From the NCBI GenBank assembly GCA_002431395.1, contig DJEU01000063.1, positions 1-56,151 on the forward strand: 56,151 nt of DNA, in the 5' to 3' direction. The position numbers and the translations under genes were made by a program. The notes beneath the pieces are model-generated. The model saw only the letters and a program-made list of their open reading frames with translations, did not search any database and had not been told where the DNA came from. Positions 14,735 to 24,720 of this stretch are shown piece by piece (within the stretch, counting starts at the first letter, position 1; the number at the start of each line of letters is the position of its first letter). The DNA is from Lachnoclostridium sp. UBA5890 (GTDB lineage: Bacteria; Bacillota; Clostridia; Lachnospirales; Lachnospiraceae).

Positions 14735-15913
14735 TTACAGATATTTCTTCAGTAGATTCACTTTGTCAAGTTTCTCCCAAGGGAGGTCGAGATCGTTGCG
14801 GCCGAAGTGTCCGTAAGCTGCGGTAGCCTTGTAGATTGGGCGGCGCAGGTCGAGCATCTGGATGATGCCGGCTGGACGAAGGTCGAAGTTCTCGCGGATG
14901 ATATCGACTAACTTGTCTTCGGAAAGTTTGCCGGTGCCGAATGTGTCGATGCGGATCGAAGTCGGAGAAGCGACACCGATTGCATAGGAGAGCTGGATTT
15001 CAGCTTTGTCACAAAGGCCGGCTGCTACGAGATTCTTTGCTACGTAGCGGGCTGCGTATGCGGCAGAACGGTCTACTTTCGTGCAGTCCTTACCGGAGAA
15101 AGCACCGCCGCCGTGGCGTGCCCATCCACCGTAAGTATCGACGATGATCTTGCGGCCGGTCAGACCACTGTCGCCATTTGGACCACCGATGACAAAACGT
15201 CCCGTTGGATTGATATAATATTTTGTGTCATCATCCAAAAGTTCTGCAGGGAGAATTGGATCAATGACTTTTTCGCGGATGTCTTCTTTGATCTGATCCC
15301 AGCTGACATCTTCGCTATGCTGGCTCGAGATGACAACGGCATCGATGCGGGAAGGGTTTCCGGATTTGTCGTATTCTACAGTAACCTGGGACTTGCCGTC
15401 CGGACGCAGGTAAGGAAGAGTTCCGTCTTTGCGGACCTTCGATAACTGGCGGGAAAGGCGGTGAGCCAGGTGGATCGGATATGGCATGTATTCGTCGGTT
15501 TCGTTGGTAGCGTAGCCGAACATCATACCCTGATCGCCGGCACCGATTGCCTCGATCTGGCTATCGGTAAGTTTTGCTTCCAAAGCCTTGTCAACGCCCA
15601 TGGCGATGTCTGTAGACTGCTTGTCCAAAGCAACCATAACACCACAGGTATTGGCGTCGAAGCCCTTTTCCGAAGCGTCGTAGCCGATTCCGCGGATCGT
15701 ATCGCGGATAATATTTTGAAAATCAACCTGAGCCGTCGTGGTCACTTCACCCATGACCAAAACAAGGCCGGTAGTAATTGCTGTTTCACATGCTACACGG
15801 CTCATCGGATCCTGTGCAAGCAATGCGTCCAAGATTGCGTCAGAGATCTGATCGCAAATTTTATCTGGATGTCCTTCTGTTACGGATTCAGAAGTAAAAA
15901 GTATTTTACTCAT
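14735..15913 (-). CDS. metK: S-adenosylmethionine synthetase
   Basis: A 392-residue methionine adenosyltransferase that makes S-adenosylmethionine from methionine and ATP. Full-length and highly conserved: FTSESVTEGHPDKICDQISDA at the N terminus, the ATP/metal signature GAGDQGMMFGYA near residue 117, and the P-loop-like GGGAFSGKDCTKVDRSAAY near residue 262. The second of two adjacent ATG codons was chosen because GAGG lies seven bases before it. No SAM riboswitch can fit: only about 50 bases separate the gene from the terminator of the gene upstream. Confidence 0.98.
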   Translation of the reverse strand: MSKILFTSESVTEGHPDKICDQISDAILDALLAQDPMSRVACETAITTGLVLVMGEVTTTAQVDFQNIIRDTIRGIGYDASEKGFDANTCGVMVALDKQSTDIAMGVDKALEAKLTDSQIEAIGAGDQGMMFGYATNETDEYMPYPIHLAHRLSRQLSKVRKDGTLPYLRPDGKSQVTVEYDKSGNPSRIDAVVISSQHSEDVSWDQIKEDIREKVIDPILPAELLDDDTKYYINPTGRFVIGGPNGDSGLTGRKIIVDTYGGWARHGGGAFSGKDCTKVDRSAAYAARYVAKNLVAAGLCDKAEIQLSYAIGVASPTSIRIDTFGTGKLSEDKLVDIIRENFDLRPAGIIQMLDLRRPIYKATAAYGHFGRNDLDLPWEKLDKVNLLKKYL

Positions 15914-15963
15914 CATTAAACCTCATTTCTGTTGCATAAAATGTCTCACACCCTAGCATACAA

Positions 15964-16002
15964 CAAAAAAGGGCAAACGTCAAGAAATTCTTGCGTTTGC
16001 CC
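15964..16002 (-). terminator. Terminator of the DAHP synthase gene
   Basis: On the minus strand GGGCAAACG and CGTTTGCCC (with AAGAA/TTCTT inside) make a long hairpin followed by TTTTTTG. It lies between the DAHP synthase and metK genes, so they are separate transcripts. Confidence 0.88.
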
Positions 16003-16039
16003 GGTGAATTTTTGTGGGGTGTCTGGTGAATTTTATAAA

Positions 16040-17062
16040 TTACAGACGATCTGCTAATTCATAGATCAGTTTCTCTGTCTTTTCCCATCCGAGACAAGGG
16101 TCTGTGATGGATTTTCCATAGACATGGTCGCCGATCTTCTGGTTGCCGTCTTCGATATAACTTTCAATCATAAGACCTTTCACCATATTGTGGATATCCT
16201 TGGAAACGCGGCGGTTTTCAAGCACTTCCTTAGAAATACGGATCTGCTGCTCAAAATGTTTGCCGGAGTTTGCGTGGTTTGTATCCACGATAACAGCCAT
16301 ATTTTCAAGATTTCGCTCGCTGTAGATCTCGTGGAGAAGAAGCAGGTCTTCGTAATGGTAGTTTGGAAGGCTGCGTCCGTGTTTGTTCACGCTTCCGCGA
16401 AGGATTGCATGAGTAAGCGGATTTCCCTGCGTCTCTACTTCCTGCTGGCGGTAGATGAAATGGTGTCCGCACTGGGCAGCTTCGATGGAATTAAGCATAA
16501 CCGAAAGGTAACCGCTGGTTGGGTTTTTCATACCACATGGAACTTCAATTCCGCTGGCAGTCAGGCGGTGCTGCTGGTTCTCTACCGAACGTGCGCCGAC
16601 AGCGACATAAGAAAGAATATCGGAAAGATATTCGTAATTTTCAGGGTAAAGCATTTCATCGGCACAAGACATACCCGTCTGCTCTACGACAGCGATGTGC
16701 GTCTCACGGATGGAATGAAGACCTTTGAGCATATCCTCTTTTTCTTCCGGATTTGGCTGGCTTGCCATTCCTTTATAGCCTTTTCCGGTCGTTCTTGGTT
16801 TGTTGGTATAAACACGTGGAACGATAAAAATTTTATCTGCAACCTTTTCCTGGATTTTTGCCAGGCGCAAGGTGTAGTCAATAACAGCTTCTTCGTTATC
16901 TGCTGAACAAGGTCCGATGATCAAAGCAAAAAGATCGCTTTTTCCGGTGAAAATATCACGCAGGACAGCATCTCTGCCTTCTTTGATCTTTGCAACTTTT
17001 TCCGATACGGGAATTTCTCGTTTGACCTCGTCGGGGTCAGGTAAGCGACGTAAAATATTCAT
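16040..17062 (-). CDS. aroF: 3-deoxy-7-phosphoheptulonate (DAHP) synthase, class I
   Basis: A 340-residue AroF/AroG-type enzyme that condenses phosphoenolpyruvate and erythrose 4-phosphate, the first step of the shikimate pathway. Family motifs seen are IIGPCSAD near residue 50, RVYTNKPRTTGKGYKG near 85, GARSVENQQHR, GMKNPTSG, and IVDTNHANSGK with the metal-binding histidine. The ATG at 17062 was chosen because GGAGG lies eight bases before it. A strong promoter lies just upstream. The exact symbol (aroF, aroG or aroH type) cannot be told from sequence. Confidence 0.95.
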   Translation of the reverse strand: MNILRRLPDPDEVKREIPVSEKVAKIKEGRDAVLRDIFTGKSDLFALIIGPCSADNEEAVIDYTLRLAKIQEKVADKIFIVPRVYTNKPRTTGKGYKGMASQPNPEEKEDMLKGLHSIRETHIAVVEQTGMSCADEMLYPENYEYLSDILSYVAVGARSVENQQHRLTASGIEVPCGMKNPTSGYLSVMLNSIEAAQCGHHFIYRQQEVETQGNPLTHAILRGSVNKHGRSLPNYHYEDLLLLHEIYSERNLENMAVIVDTNHANSGKHFEQQIRISKEVLENRRVSKDIHNMVKGLMIESYIEDGNQKIGDHVYGKSITDPCLGWEKTEKLIYELADRL

Positions 17063-17091
17063 AACAGTATCCTCCAATCTTATCGTATTTC

Positions 17092-17120
17092 ACGATACCA
17101 TTGAAAAAGAGCGATGTCAA
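17092..17120 (-). promoter_or_regulatory. Promoter of the DAHP synthase gene
   Basis: On the minus strand TTGACA (17120-17115) and TATCGT (17097-17092) are spaced by 17 bases, 30 bases before the start codon. A small palindrome ATCGT-ATTTC-ACGAT overlaps the -10 box and could be an operator. Confidence 0.7.
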
Positions 17121-17210
17121 GCAAAAAAACATTATGAAAATGAAAAGAAATGTGTTAAAATAAGATTATCTTTGAGAAAAATCAGGGAAAGCGGGGTGAA
17201 ATCGAGGAAA

Positions 17211-18740
17211 ATGAGTAAAAATAATAAAAAAAAGAAAAATGTAAAAAAGACAAGAAATACGTTTATCATATTGGCAGTCTGCCCGATCATGGTGTTGATT
17301 CTGATGGTGGCACTTTTTGCCTACGGGGAAATGAAAAGTATCCGCAGTACATATCAGATTTCAGCGGAGGATATGCCATCGCCATACAGTTTGTTCGACC
17401 GGGTGCTGCTGCTAAATTCATATACCAAATACGATTACATGGATCTGCAGGACCGCGCCATGAGGGATCCGAAGGTATTTCTTGACAATGAATATCTGAA
17501 TAAAGAAAACAATTATCTGAAAGAAAAATACTCCTTTCTGGCAGTGATCGTGGATGGGGGATTTACATTTTTTGGAGATTTTGACCAATACGATTATGTA
17601 TACCGGGATCTGTTGGTGGCAAATAACAACTATTCCGAGGAAAGCGGTCAGTATTGCGGAAAAGAAGACAAGAAATTTTTGTTTAAAAAGCTGGGAGTTA
17701 TATTGCCGGATGGACGAACCGGCAGTGTGTGCATTGTGACGGATCTTAATGTCAATCTGCCCCATATTACCGTATTTTCCGTCGGCTTATTGGGAATGAT
17801 CATTATTGTATGTGTGCTGATCGTCGCCGGAATCATTGGACATACTTATTATAATGTCCTTGTGCCGATACGGCAGCTTCAGGTGGCAGCGATCCATATC
17901 AGTGAGGGAGACCTTGAATACGAACTGCCGTCGATCGAAGGCAGCGAATTTGAAGGATTGTACGAGGACTTTGATACGATGCAGACCAAACTGCGGGAGA
18001 CGACGGAGGAAAGAAACCGGGCAGATGCGCTGACGAAAGAAGTAATTGGAAATATTTCCCATGATCTTAAAACGCCGCTTACGGCGATCAAAGGCTACGC
18101 AGAGGGAATCATGGACGGTGTGGCAGCGACGCCGGAGCGAATGGAACGATATGTCAAAACGATCCATTCCAAGGCGGTGGATATGGCAGGTCTGGTGGAT
18201 GAACTTTCGTATTTCACAAAAATTTATCAAAAAGTGGAAGATTTCCGCTTTGCTCCGGTAAAAGCAAGTTACTTTTTTGCGGAGTGCATCAGCGGAATGA
18301 GCCTGGATCTCGAGACCCGAAACATACAGCTTTTGTATCAGTGTGATGTCGGCGAAGACGTTCAGATTGTCATTGATGAAGAAAAAATAAAAAGAGTTGT
18401 TGCAAATATAGTGGGTAATGCGGTAAAATATATACAAAGGGAGCAGGGAATGATCCTTGTCAATGTAGAAGATCAGGGTCCTTTTATCCAAGTCATGATT
18501 CGTGATAATGGAAAAGGGATAGGCAAAGAGGAGCTGCCATTTATCTTTGAACGGTTTTACCGGACAGACAGTTCCCGAAATTCGCGAACCGGCGGCAGCG
18601 GCTTGGGACTGGCGATAGCGAAAAAGATCATGGACGAGCACGGTGGACGCATTTGGGCAGAAAGCGAGCTTGGAAAAGGGACAGATATATACTTTACATT
18701 AAAAAAGGAAACCGAACAAAAGGAGGAACACGATGAGTAA
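17211..18740 (+). CDS. Sensor histidine kinase with HAMP domain
   Basis: A 509-residue membrane kinase. A very basic N terminus precedes membrane helix 1 (residues about 20-42), an extracellular sensing region of about 150 residues, helix 2 (about 195-220), and a HAMP linker (VPIRQLQVAAIHISEGDLEYEL). The HisKA box is NISHDLKTPLTAIKGYAEG with H284, and the ATPase has N (IVGNAVKYI), G1 (IRDNGKGIG) and G2 (GGSGLGLAIAK) boxes. It probably signals to the response regulator encoded next, overlapping by eight bases. The ATG at 17211 has only a close GAGG; a GTG at 17196 is an alternative start. The signal sensed is unknown. Confidence 0.93.
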   Translation: MSKNNKKKKNVKKTRNTFIILAVCPIMVLILMVALFAYGEMKSIRSTYQISAEDMPSPYSLFDRVLLLNSYTKYDYMDLQDRAMRDPKVFLDNEYLNKENNYLKEKYSFLAVIVDGGFTFFGDFDQYDYVYRDLLVANNNYSEESGQYCGKEDKKFLFKKLGVILPDGRTGSVCIVTDLNVNLPHITVFSVGLLGMIIIVCVLIVAGIIGHTYYNVLVPIRQLQVAAIHISEGDLEYELPSIEGSEFEGLYEDFDTMQTKLRETTEERNRADALTKEVIGNISHDLKTPLTAIKGYAEGIMDGVAATPERMERYVKTIHSKAVDMAGLVDELSYFTKIYQKVEDFRFAPVKASYFFAECISGMSLDLETRNIQLLYQCDVGEDVQIVIDEEKIKRVVANIVGNAVKYIQREQGMILVNVEDQGPFIQVMIRDNGKGIGKEELPFIFERFYRTDSSRNSRTGGSGLGLAIAKKIMDEHGGRIWAESELGKGTDIYFTLKKETEQKEEHDE

Positions 18741-19443
18741 GAGAATTTTGATTGTAGAGGATGAATTACCAATTGCAGAATTGGAAAAGGATTATTTGGA
18801 ATTGAGTGGTTTTGAGGTTGTAATCTGTAGTGATGGTACCGAAGGTATGGAGATGGCGACGACAGAAAAATTTGATATGGTGATACTGGATCTTATGCTT
18901 CCGGGAACGGACGGTTTTGAAATCTGCAAAAAGATCCGTGAGACATCTGAGATTCCGGTTATGATGGTTTCGGCAAAGAAAGAAGACATCGACAAGATCC
19001 GCGGACTCGGACTGGGAGCCAATGACTATATGACCAAGCCATTCAGCCCAAGTGAACTTGTGGCTCGTGTGAAGGCGCATTTGGAGCGTTATAAAAAATT
19101 AGTCGGCAGTGCGATGAAAGAAGAAAATGAAGTCATCGAGGCGGGCGGACTGAAGATCGACCGCACGGCGCGCCGTGTTTATGTGGACGGTGTCGAGAAG
19201 AATCTTACGACGAAAGAATTTGATCTTTTGTTCTTCCTCGCACAGCATCCAAACCGCGTATTTTCAAAAGAAGAACTTTTGGAAGAAGTGTGGCAGCTGA
19301 GCCCGGTCGGCGCGGACATTGCGACCGTTACGGTTCATATCAAAAAAATCCGTGAAAAGATTGAAAAAGATACCCAGAATCCGCAGTACATTGAGACGGT
19401 TTGGGCAGTTGGCTACCGATTTATTGTAAAAGAGACAGAATAA
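18733..19443 (+). CDS. OmpR-family response regulator
   Basis: A 236-residue regulator with a receiver domain (phosphoacceptor D53 in VILDLMLPG, switch residues in MMVSAKKED, K in YMTKPFSPSE) and a C-terminal winged helix (LTTKEFDLLFFLAQHPNRVFSKEELLEEVW ... VTVHIKKIREKI). AGGAGG lies inside the end of the kinase gene, and the two genes overlap. It should bind DNA after phosphorylation by the partner kinase. Its targets cannot be told from the window. Confidence 0.95.
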   Translation: MSKRILIVEDELPIAELEKDYLELSGFEVVICSDGTEGMEMATTEKFDMVILDLMLPGTDGFEICKKIRETSEIPVMMVSAKKEDIDKIRGLGLGANDYMTKPFSPSELVARVKAHLERYKKLVGSAMKEENEVIEAGGLKIDRTARRVYVDGVEKNLTTKEFDLLFFLAQHPNRVFSKEELLEEVWQLSPVGADIATVTVHIKKIREKIEKDTQNPQYIETVWAVGYRFIVKETE

Positions 19444-19521
19444 ATCTTATCAAAATGGTTCATACTAACCGGGTATGACAGATACGTAAGCACATCGAGG
19501 AACCCGGAAAGGAGAATACCT

Positions 19522-20544
19522 ATGAACCATGTAAAAAAATACAAAAAAGTACTGATCTTATTAGGAACCGCATGTGTAATTTATGTAAGCTTTTGCTATA
19601 TTTTACCACTTGTGGTTCCTTTTGTATTGGCGCTGGTATTTGCCAAAGCATTGCAGCCGTGGACGGAAAAAATACATACGGCGACACATCTGAATCGGAA
19701 AGTATGCAGCGTTCTTATGGTAGTTGTAAGCCTCGGTGCGCTGGGGTGTTTTTTATTTTATATCGGATATTTGTGCACGAGCCAGCTCGTCGAATTTATC
19801 CGCCATCTTCCCGGGCAGGCGGGAGCTTTGTCGCACCTCTGCCAAGGCGGCTGTGGTTCCATCGACAATCTGCTCGCGCTGTCAAAGGGAACCAGTTACC
19901 GGTGGCTCGAGGCGAGAATGAGCGATATGGATGGACAGATCGCGAGCGTATTGCTGCCGCAGATCACCGGGAGTATTCCGCGGATGTTTCTGCGCATCGG
20001 AGAATGGGGCGCCGGATTTGTCGTATTTTTAATGGCAGTGCTTCTGCTGTCATTGGAAGAGAGGACCGAAGTGCGCTATCCGGCACTGATGCCTTACGTG
20101 AAGAAACTAAAAATAGCGGGATTTGCTTATCTCAAAGCGCAGGGACTGCTTTTATTTTTTATTGCAGTCATTTCGACGATCGTATTGCTTCTGCTCAAAA
20201 ATCCGTATGCGGTGCTGATGGGAATCCTGATCGCTATCGTCGACGCATTTCCAATTCTTGGTAGCGGAACGATTTTAATTCCGTGGGCAGTCTTTTCGTG
20301 GATCCAGAAAGATTATGTGGCAGCAGCCGTGCTTTTGACGCTGTATGTGGTCGCAATGGTCGTCCGCGAAGTGCTGGAGCCAAAACTTATGGGAAAAGAA
20401 ATGGGGTTAAAACCGCTTTACGTGCTTTTGTCCGTGTATGTGGGTTTGAAATTGTTTGGTGTCGGCGGAATCGTGCTTGGCCCGATCGGACTTACGATAT
20501 TAAAAACGGTCTTTGAACAGGCATCTTTTAGTCATACAACGTGA
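19522..20544 (+). CDS. AI-2E family / YtvI-like membrane protein
   Basis: A 340-residue polytopic membrane protein with about seven to eight hydrophobic segments. The C-terminal part has the AI-2E family (UPF0118) signature: LLLLKNPYAVLMGILIAIVDAFPILGSGTILIPW, then EPKLMGKEMGLKPLYVLLSVYVGLKLFGVGGIVLGPI. In spore formers the YtvI branch is linked to sporulation; other members are transporters. Here it stands before a CotS-like gene, which favours the sporulation branch. AAAGGAG precedes the ATG. The 78-base gap upstream contains short stems (CCGGGT...ACCCGG) without a T-tract. Confidence 0.88.
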   Translation: MNHVKKYKKVLILLGTACVIYVSFCYILPLVVPFVLALVFAKALQPWTEKIHTATHLNRKVCSVLMVVVSLGALGCFLFYIGYLCTSQLVEFIRHLPGQAGALSHLCQGGCGSIDNLLALSKGTSYRWLEARMSDMDGQIASVLLPQITGSIPRMFLRIGEWGAGFVVFLMAVLLLSLEERTEVRYPALMPYVKKLKIAGFAYLKAQGLLLFFIAVISTIVLLLLKNPYAVLMGILIAIVDAFPILGSGTILIPWAVFSWIQKDYVAAAVLLTLYVVAMVVREVLEPKLMGKEMGLKPLYVLLSVYVGLKLFGVGGIVLGPIGLTILKTVFEQASFSHTT

Positions 20545-20586
20545 CTTTTCCTCATACAATGTTAAAACATGAAGGAGGGGTGCAAG

Positions 20587-21588
20587 TTGGAAGATAAGGT
20601 GGAAAAAAGTCTGGCAAATTATGATCTGACCGTCAAACGGCGATACCGCCACCGCGGCGGCTGGCTGCTGGAAACGACGCAGGGACCGAAACTGCTGCGC
20701 GAATACGAACAGATCCGGGGACATTTTGCCTTTGAAAATAAAATAAAAGAAATTTTAGTGCTGCGGGGATTTGAGCGGGTTGATAAAGTGCTGAAAAATA
20801 GCGCCGACGAGTATGTGACAGAACTTGAAAGCGGCGAGAAATATGTGATTTACCAATGGTTCTCCGGGGAAGAATGCGACCTGCGGGCAAAGCCGGATCT
20901 GGCTCTTGCGGGAGAGAACCTTGCGAGACTGCATCAAACGCTGGAGGGCGTGTGCGTGCTGGAGGAAGAAGGAGAATCACTGCCTGCCGCTGTGCCCCTT
21001 TTGGAACGGGTGCAGAAGCACACGCGGGAATTGAAACGGATCCATACATATATGAAAAAGAAAAAGCAGCGGACCGAATTTGAAATTCAGGCAATTGGCT
21101 GTTTTGAGCGGTTTTATGAAAAAGCGGTTGAGGCTTCGGCGCGGCTTGAAAATTGCGGTTACTACTGTAAAATAATGGAAGATGGCGGACGGTACTGCCA
21201 CGGCGACTACAATTACCATAATCTGATCCGGGAATCGAACCGCCTCGCGACGGTAGGATTTGAAAAAGCGGGAAAGGGGATTCCGCTTTTGGATCTGACG
21301 TATCTGATGCGCAAATCATTGGAAAAAAATGGATGGGACAGAAAAAAGGGAATGACCATTCTTGAAAGCTATGCAAAAAAAGCGAATCTGGCGAAGGACG
21401 AACAGGAATTTATTTACATTATGCTCTTGTTTCCGGAAAAATACTGGAAGCTGCTAAATGGATATTTTAACCATAAAAAGAGCTGGTTTTCGGAGCAGAG
21501 TCTCCAAAAACTACGTAGTTTGGGCGAGATGGAACAGTGCCGCGAACAGTTTTTAAAAAACTATGAAAACGGTGGAAGTTTTCTGTAA
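20587..21588 (+). CDS. CotS-family spore coat protein (kinase fold)
   Basis: A 333-residue protein of the CotS/YutH/YsxE family, which has an aminoglycoside-phosphotransferase-like kinase fold. Visible are the N-terminal lobe (KLLREYEQIRGHFAFE), the catalytic-loop motif CHGDYNYHNLI near residue 206, and ILESYAKKANL near the end. In Bacilli such proteins sit in the spore coat. The start is TTG at 20587, since the upstream ATG lies in the GGAGGGG ribosome site itself. The D of the usual D-F-D metal motif after the catalytic loop is not clear here (GFEKAGKG), so kinase activity is doubtful. Confidence 0.85.
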   Translation: MEDKVEKSLANYDLTVKRRYRHRGGWLLETTQGPKLLREYEQIRGHFAFENKIKEILVLRGFERVDKVLKNSADEYVTELESGEKYVIYQWFSGEECDLRAKPDLALAGENLARLHQTLEGVCVLEEEGESLPAAVPLLERVQKHTRELKRIHTYMKKKKQRTEFEIQAIGCFERFYEKAVEASARLENCGYYCKIMEDGGRYCHGDYNYHNLIRESNRLATVGFEKAGKGIPLLDLTYLMRKSLEKNGWDRKKGMTILESYAKKANLAKDEQEFIYIMLLFPEKYWKLLNGYFNHKKSWFSEQSLQKLRSLGEMEQCREQFLKNYENGGSFL

Positions 21589-21640
21589 TTTATGATATAC
21601 TTACTTTAACTGAAGTCTTCGACAGAGAATGAGGTGCATG

Positions 21641-22951
21641 ATGAGAAACAAATGGATGATGGGGCTGCTTTTGGCGGTGCTCAGCTGTCTGCTCATTTCC
21701 GGATGTGGGAAAAAGACAGCGAGACCGGCAGCGACGCAAAGTCCGAACCCCAATGCAGCAATTACGTATGAAAAGGGACGCGATTTCGTGGGTGTTTTGA
21801 CAAAAGCAGAGGCCGGCACGATGACATTTTACGAGCCGGAGCTGGAAAAAGAGGCGACCTATACGTATAACGGGGCGACAGAGGTTTTGACGAAAAATGA
21901 CAAGCAGATTTCGTCGGAGTCTCTCGAGGTTGGACAAGTATTTGATCTGTATCTTGATGACGGAAAGTCGACATTGCAGAAAGTGCAGAGTTCCAAGGAT
22001 ATATTGGAAACGGAAGACGTAAAGGATGTTCAGTTTAATACGGACGAATCCTATCTCGAGATACAGGGAACACGCTACCGCTATGGAAGCGGATTTCAGG
22101 CGTTTTCCGAGGGGAAACCCATTGATCTGCAGGAAATTGCCGCCACAGACGAAGTGACATTCCGGGGAGTCAAAGGAAAGGCTTATTCGATCGTGGTGAC
22201 AAAAGGTCATGGCTATATCAAGCCGGCCAAATATAAAGATTTTATCGGTGGAACGATGACCGTTTCCGGGGTACGGATTCTGCCGGTGACAGAAAACATG
22301 CTGGTGCCCGTTCCGGAAGGAACATATGAGATTTCCATGAAAAATGGGGACTTTGAAGGGAGCCGGAGTGTTGCGATTGAGCGCGACAAGACCTTGGAAC
22401 TTGATATGTCGCTCTTTAAGAGCACGGTCAAAGACAAGGGACAAGTCGTGTTTGACATTGATCCGCAGGGCGCGGAACTGTATGTCAATGGAACAATGAC
22501 CGATTACAGTAAACCGGTGTCTCTCAAATACGGGAAACATTCGATACAGGTTATACTGGATGGTTATACAACATACACTGGCATCGTGGACGTGCAGTCT
22601 GCCAATCCGACCGTGAGAATCAGTCTGGCGGAAGAGGAGGCCGAGGTGTCGAGCGATGACGAGAGCAGTGTGGAAAAGGATGATTCAAACCAGCAGAACA
22701 CGGTGACGGAAAGTTATGACAACGATCATAAGATCACCGTCAGCACACCCGCTGGGGCAAGCGTTTATCTGGATGGCAATTATCAGGGCGTAGCGCCGTG
22801 CAGTTTTCCGAAAAAAATCGGAGCGATCACATTGACGTTAGCCAAGGATGGATATACGACAAAGAGTTATTCTGTCACGACAACCGACGATGATGAAGAC
22901 GTTTCCTGGAGTTTTCCGGATCTGGCAGCAAAGGGAAGCGAAACCAATTAA
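21641..22951 (+). CDS. PEGA-domain lipoprotein
   Basis: A 436-residue lipoprotein with a signal peptide ending in the lipobox LLISGC. Residues about 30-200 form an unrecognised beta-rich domain. Two PEGA-type repeats follow: VVFDIDPQGAELYVNG...YGKHSIQVILDGYTTY and ITVSTPAGASVYLDGNYQGVAPC...TLTLAKDGYTTKSY, joined by an acidic linker (EEEAEVSSDDESS). PEGA domains are found on surface proteins, where they may contact the cell wall or S-layer. Of three in-frame ATG codons, 21641 is best placed behind GAGG. Confidence 0.88.
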   Translation: MRNKWMMGLLLAVLSCLLISGCGKKTARPAATQSPNPNAAITYEKGRDFVGVLTKAEAGTMTFYEPELEKEATYTYNGATEVLTKNDKQISSESLEVGQVFDLYLDDGKSTLQKVQSSKDILETEDVKDVQFNTDESYLEIQGTRYRYGSGFQAFSEGKPIDLQEIAATDEVTFRGVKGKAYSIVVTKGHGYIKPAKYKDFIGGTMTVSGVRILPVTENMLVPVPEGTYEISMKNGDFEGSRSVAIERDKTLELDMSLFKSTVKDKGQVVFDIDPQGAELYVNGTMTDYSKPVSLKYGKHSIQVILDGYTTYTGIVDVQSANPTVRISLAEEEAEVSSDDESSVEKDDSNQQNTVTESYDNDHKITVSTPAGASVYLDGNYQGVAPCSFPKKIGAITLTLAKDGYTTKSYSVTTTDDDEDVSWSFPDLAAKGSETN

Positions 22952-22970
22952 TGGAAAGGAGATATTTATT

Positions 22971-24698
22971 ATGGGTTACATGGAAAATTATGAAGAATGG
23001 TTGGAAAATCCTTATTTTGACGAGGATACCAAAAAGGAACTGGAGTCGATCCGAGGGGATGAAAACGAGATTAAGGAACGTTTTTATGCGGATCTTGAAT
23101 TTGGTACAGCGGGACTTCGCGGAATTATCGGAGCCGGTACCAACCGTATGAATGTATACACCGTACGTAAGGCAACACAGGGACTTGCCAATTACATATT
23201 GAGTCAGAAGGGCAAGAAAAAAGGAGTCGCAATTGCATTCGACAGCCGTAGAATGTCACCGGAATTTGCCGATGAAGCTGCCTGCTGTCTGGCTGCAAAC
23301 GGCATCAAAGCTTATGTATTTGAGAGCCTTCGTCCGACGCCGGAACTTTCGTTTGCCGTCAGAGAACTTGGCTGCATTTCCGGAATCAATGTGACAGCAA
23401 GCCACAATCCGCCGGAATACAATGGATATAAAGTATATTGGGAGGACGGAGCGCAGATCACACCGCCTCATGACACCGGAATTATGGATGAAGTAAAAGC
23501 GGTGACCGATTATGCGACGGTTAAGACGATGCCAAAAGAAGAGGCGATCAAAGCCGGATTGTATGAGAATATCGGTGCAGCGATCGACGACCGTTATATG
23601 GAAGAATTGAAGAAAAATGTGCTGCATCCAAACTGCATTAAAGAAGTGGAAAAAGACCTTCGCATCGTGTACACACCATTGCACGGAACCGGTAATATTC
23701 CGGTGCGCCGCGTATTGAAAGAACTGGGATTTACCAATGTTTTTGTAGTGCCGGAGCAGGAACTTCCGGATGGCGAATTTCCGACTGTCAGCTATCCAAA
23801 TCCGGAGGCGAGAGAAGCCTTTGAACTCGCTCTTGCCCTTGCCAAAGAAAAGGATGCCGACCTCGTTTTGGCGACAGACCCGGATGCCGACCGCCTTGGT
23901 GTTTATGTAAAAGACAGTAAATCCGGCGAATACATCTGCCTGACCGGAAATATGAGCGGTTCGTTCCTGGCAGATTATGAGATCGGACAGAAACTGGCAT
24001 TGGAAGGCAAACTGCCGGAAGACGGTTATATGGTAAAAACGATCGTAACGACCAATCTTGTCGATGCCATCGCGAAACATTATGGCATTAAAGTCGTAGA
24101 ATGTCTGACCGGATTTAAGTGGATCGGCCGTGAGATCTTAAAGAGCGAACAGAGCGGAGAGGGTACGTATCTCTTCGGATTTGAGGAAAGTTATGGCTGC
24201 CTGATCGGAACCCATGCCCGCGACAAAGACGGTATCGTGGCTTCCATGGCACTTTGCGAGGCAGCAGCTTATTATAAAAAACGTGGCATGACATTGTGGG
24301 ATGCTATGATCAATATGTATGAAAAATATGGATATTACAAAGACGATGTTATCGCGATCACGCACAAAGGCATCGAAGGACTGGAGAAGATTAAGTCTAC
24401 GATGAGTGGTCTTCGTGAAAATCCGCCGATGGAGTTTGGTCCTTATAAAGTAACAGCGATTCGTGATTATGACCGCGACACGATTAAAAATATCCAGACT
24501 GGTGAAGAAGGAAAGACAGGGCTGCCAAAATCAAATGTATTGTATTTCGAATTGACCGACGATGCATGGCTTTGCATTCGTCCATCGGGAACCGAGCCAA
24601 AGATTAAGATTTATTTTGGGGTTGTTGGCAAGGATATGGACGACGCAGACAAAAAGTCAAAGGAATTGGCAGAAATTGTAAAGAAAACACTTCTTTGA
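22971..24698 (+). CDS. pgcA: Phosphoglucomutase / phosphomannomutase
   Basis: A 575-residue alpha-D-phosphohexomutase that interconverts glucose 1-phosphate and glucose 6-phosphate. All four active-site loops are present: catalytic phosphoserine in TASHNPPEYNGYK (S144), metal loop ATDPDADRLG, sugar loop GFEESYG and phosphate loop RPSGTEPKIKIY. The length fits the Bacillus PgcA type. It stands directly before glgB, which uses glucan made from glucose 1-phosphate. AAAGGAG lies before the ATG. Symbol by analogy with Bacillus. Confidence 0.95.
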   Translation: MGYMENYEEWLENPYFDEDTKKELESIRGDENEIKERFYADLEFGTAGLRGIIGAGTNRMNVYTVRKATQGLANYILSQKGKKKGVAIAFDSRRMSPEFADEAACCLAANGIKAYVFESLRPTPELSFAVRELGCISGINVTASHNPPEYNGYKVYWEDGAQITPPHDTGIMDEVKAVTDYATVKTMPKEEAIKAGLYENIGAAIDDRYMEELKKNVLHPNCIKEVEKDLRIVYTPLHGTGNIPVRRVLKELGFTNVFVVPEQELPDGEFPTVSYPNPEAREAFELALALAKEKDADLVLATDPDADRLGVYVKDSKSGEYICLTGNMSGSFLADYEIGQKLALEGKLPEDGYMVKTIVTTNLVDAIAKHYGIKVVECLTGFKWIGREILKSEQSGEGTYLFGFEESYGCLIGTHARDKDGIVASMALCEAAAYYKKRGMTLWDAMINMYEKYGYYKDDVIAITHKGIEGLEKIKSTMSGLRENPPMEFGPYKVTAIRDYDRDTIKNIQTGEEGKTGLPKSNVLYFELTDDAWLCIRPSGTEPKIKIYFGVVGKDMDDADKKSKELAEIVKKTLL

Positions 24699-24720
24699 TT
24701 TGGAGGAGGTTGAAGAAAGA

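Noticed and set aside
15914..15963. SAM riboswitch upstream of metK
   Set aside because: Only about 50 bases lie between the metK start and the terminator of the upstream gene, too short for any known SAM riboswitch.
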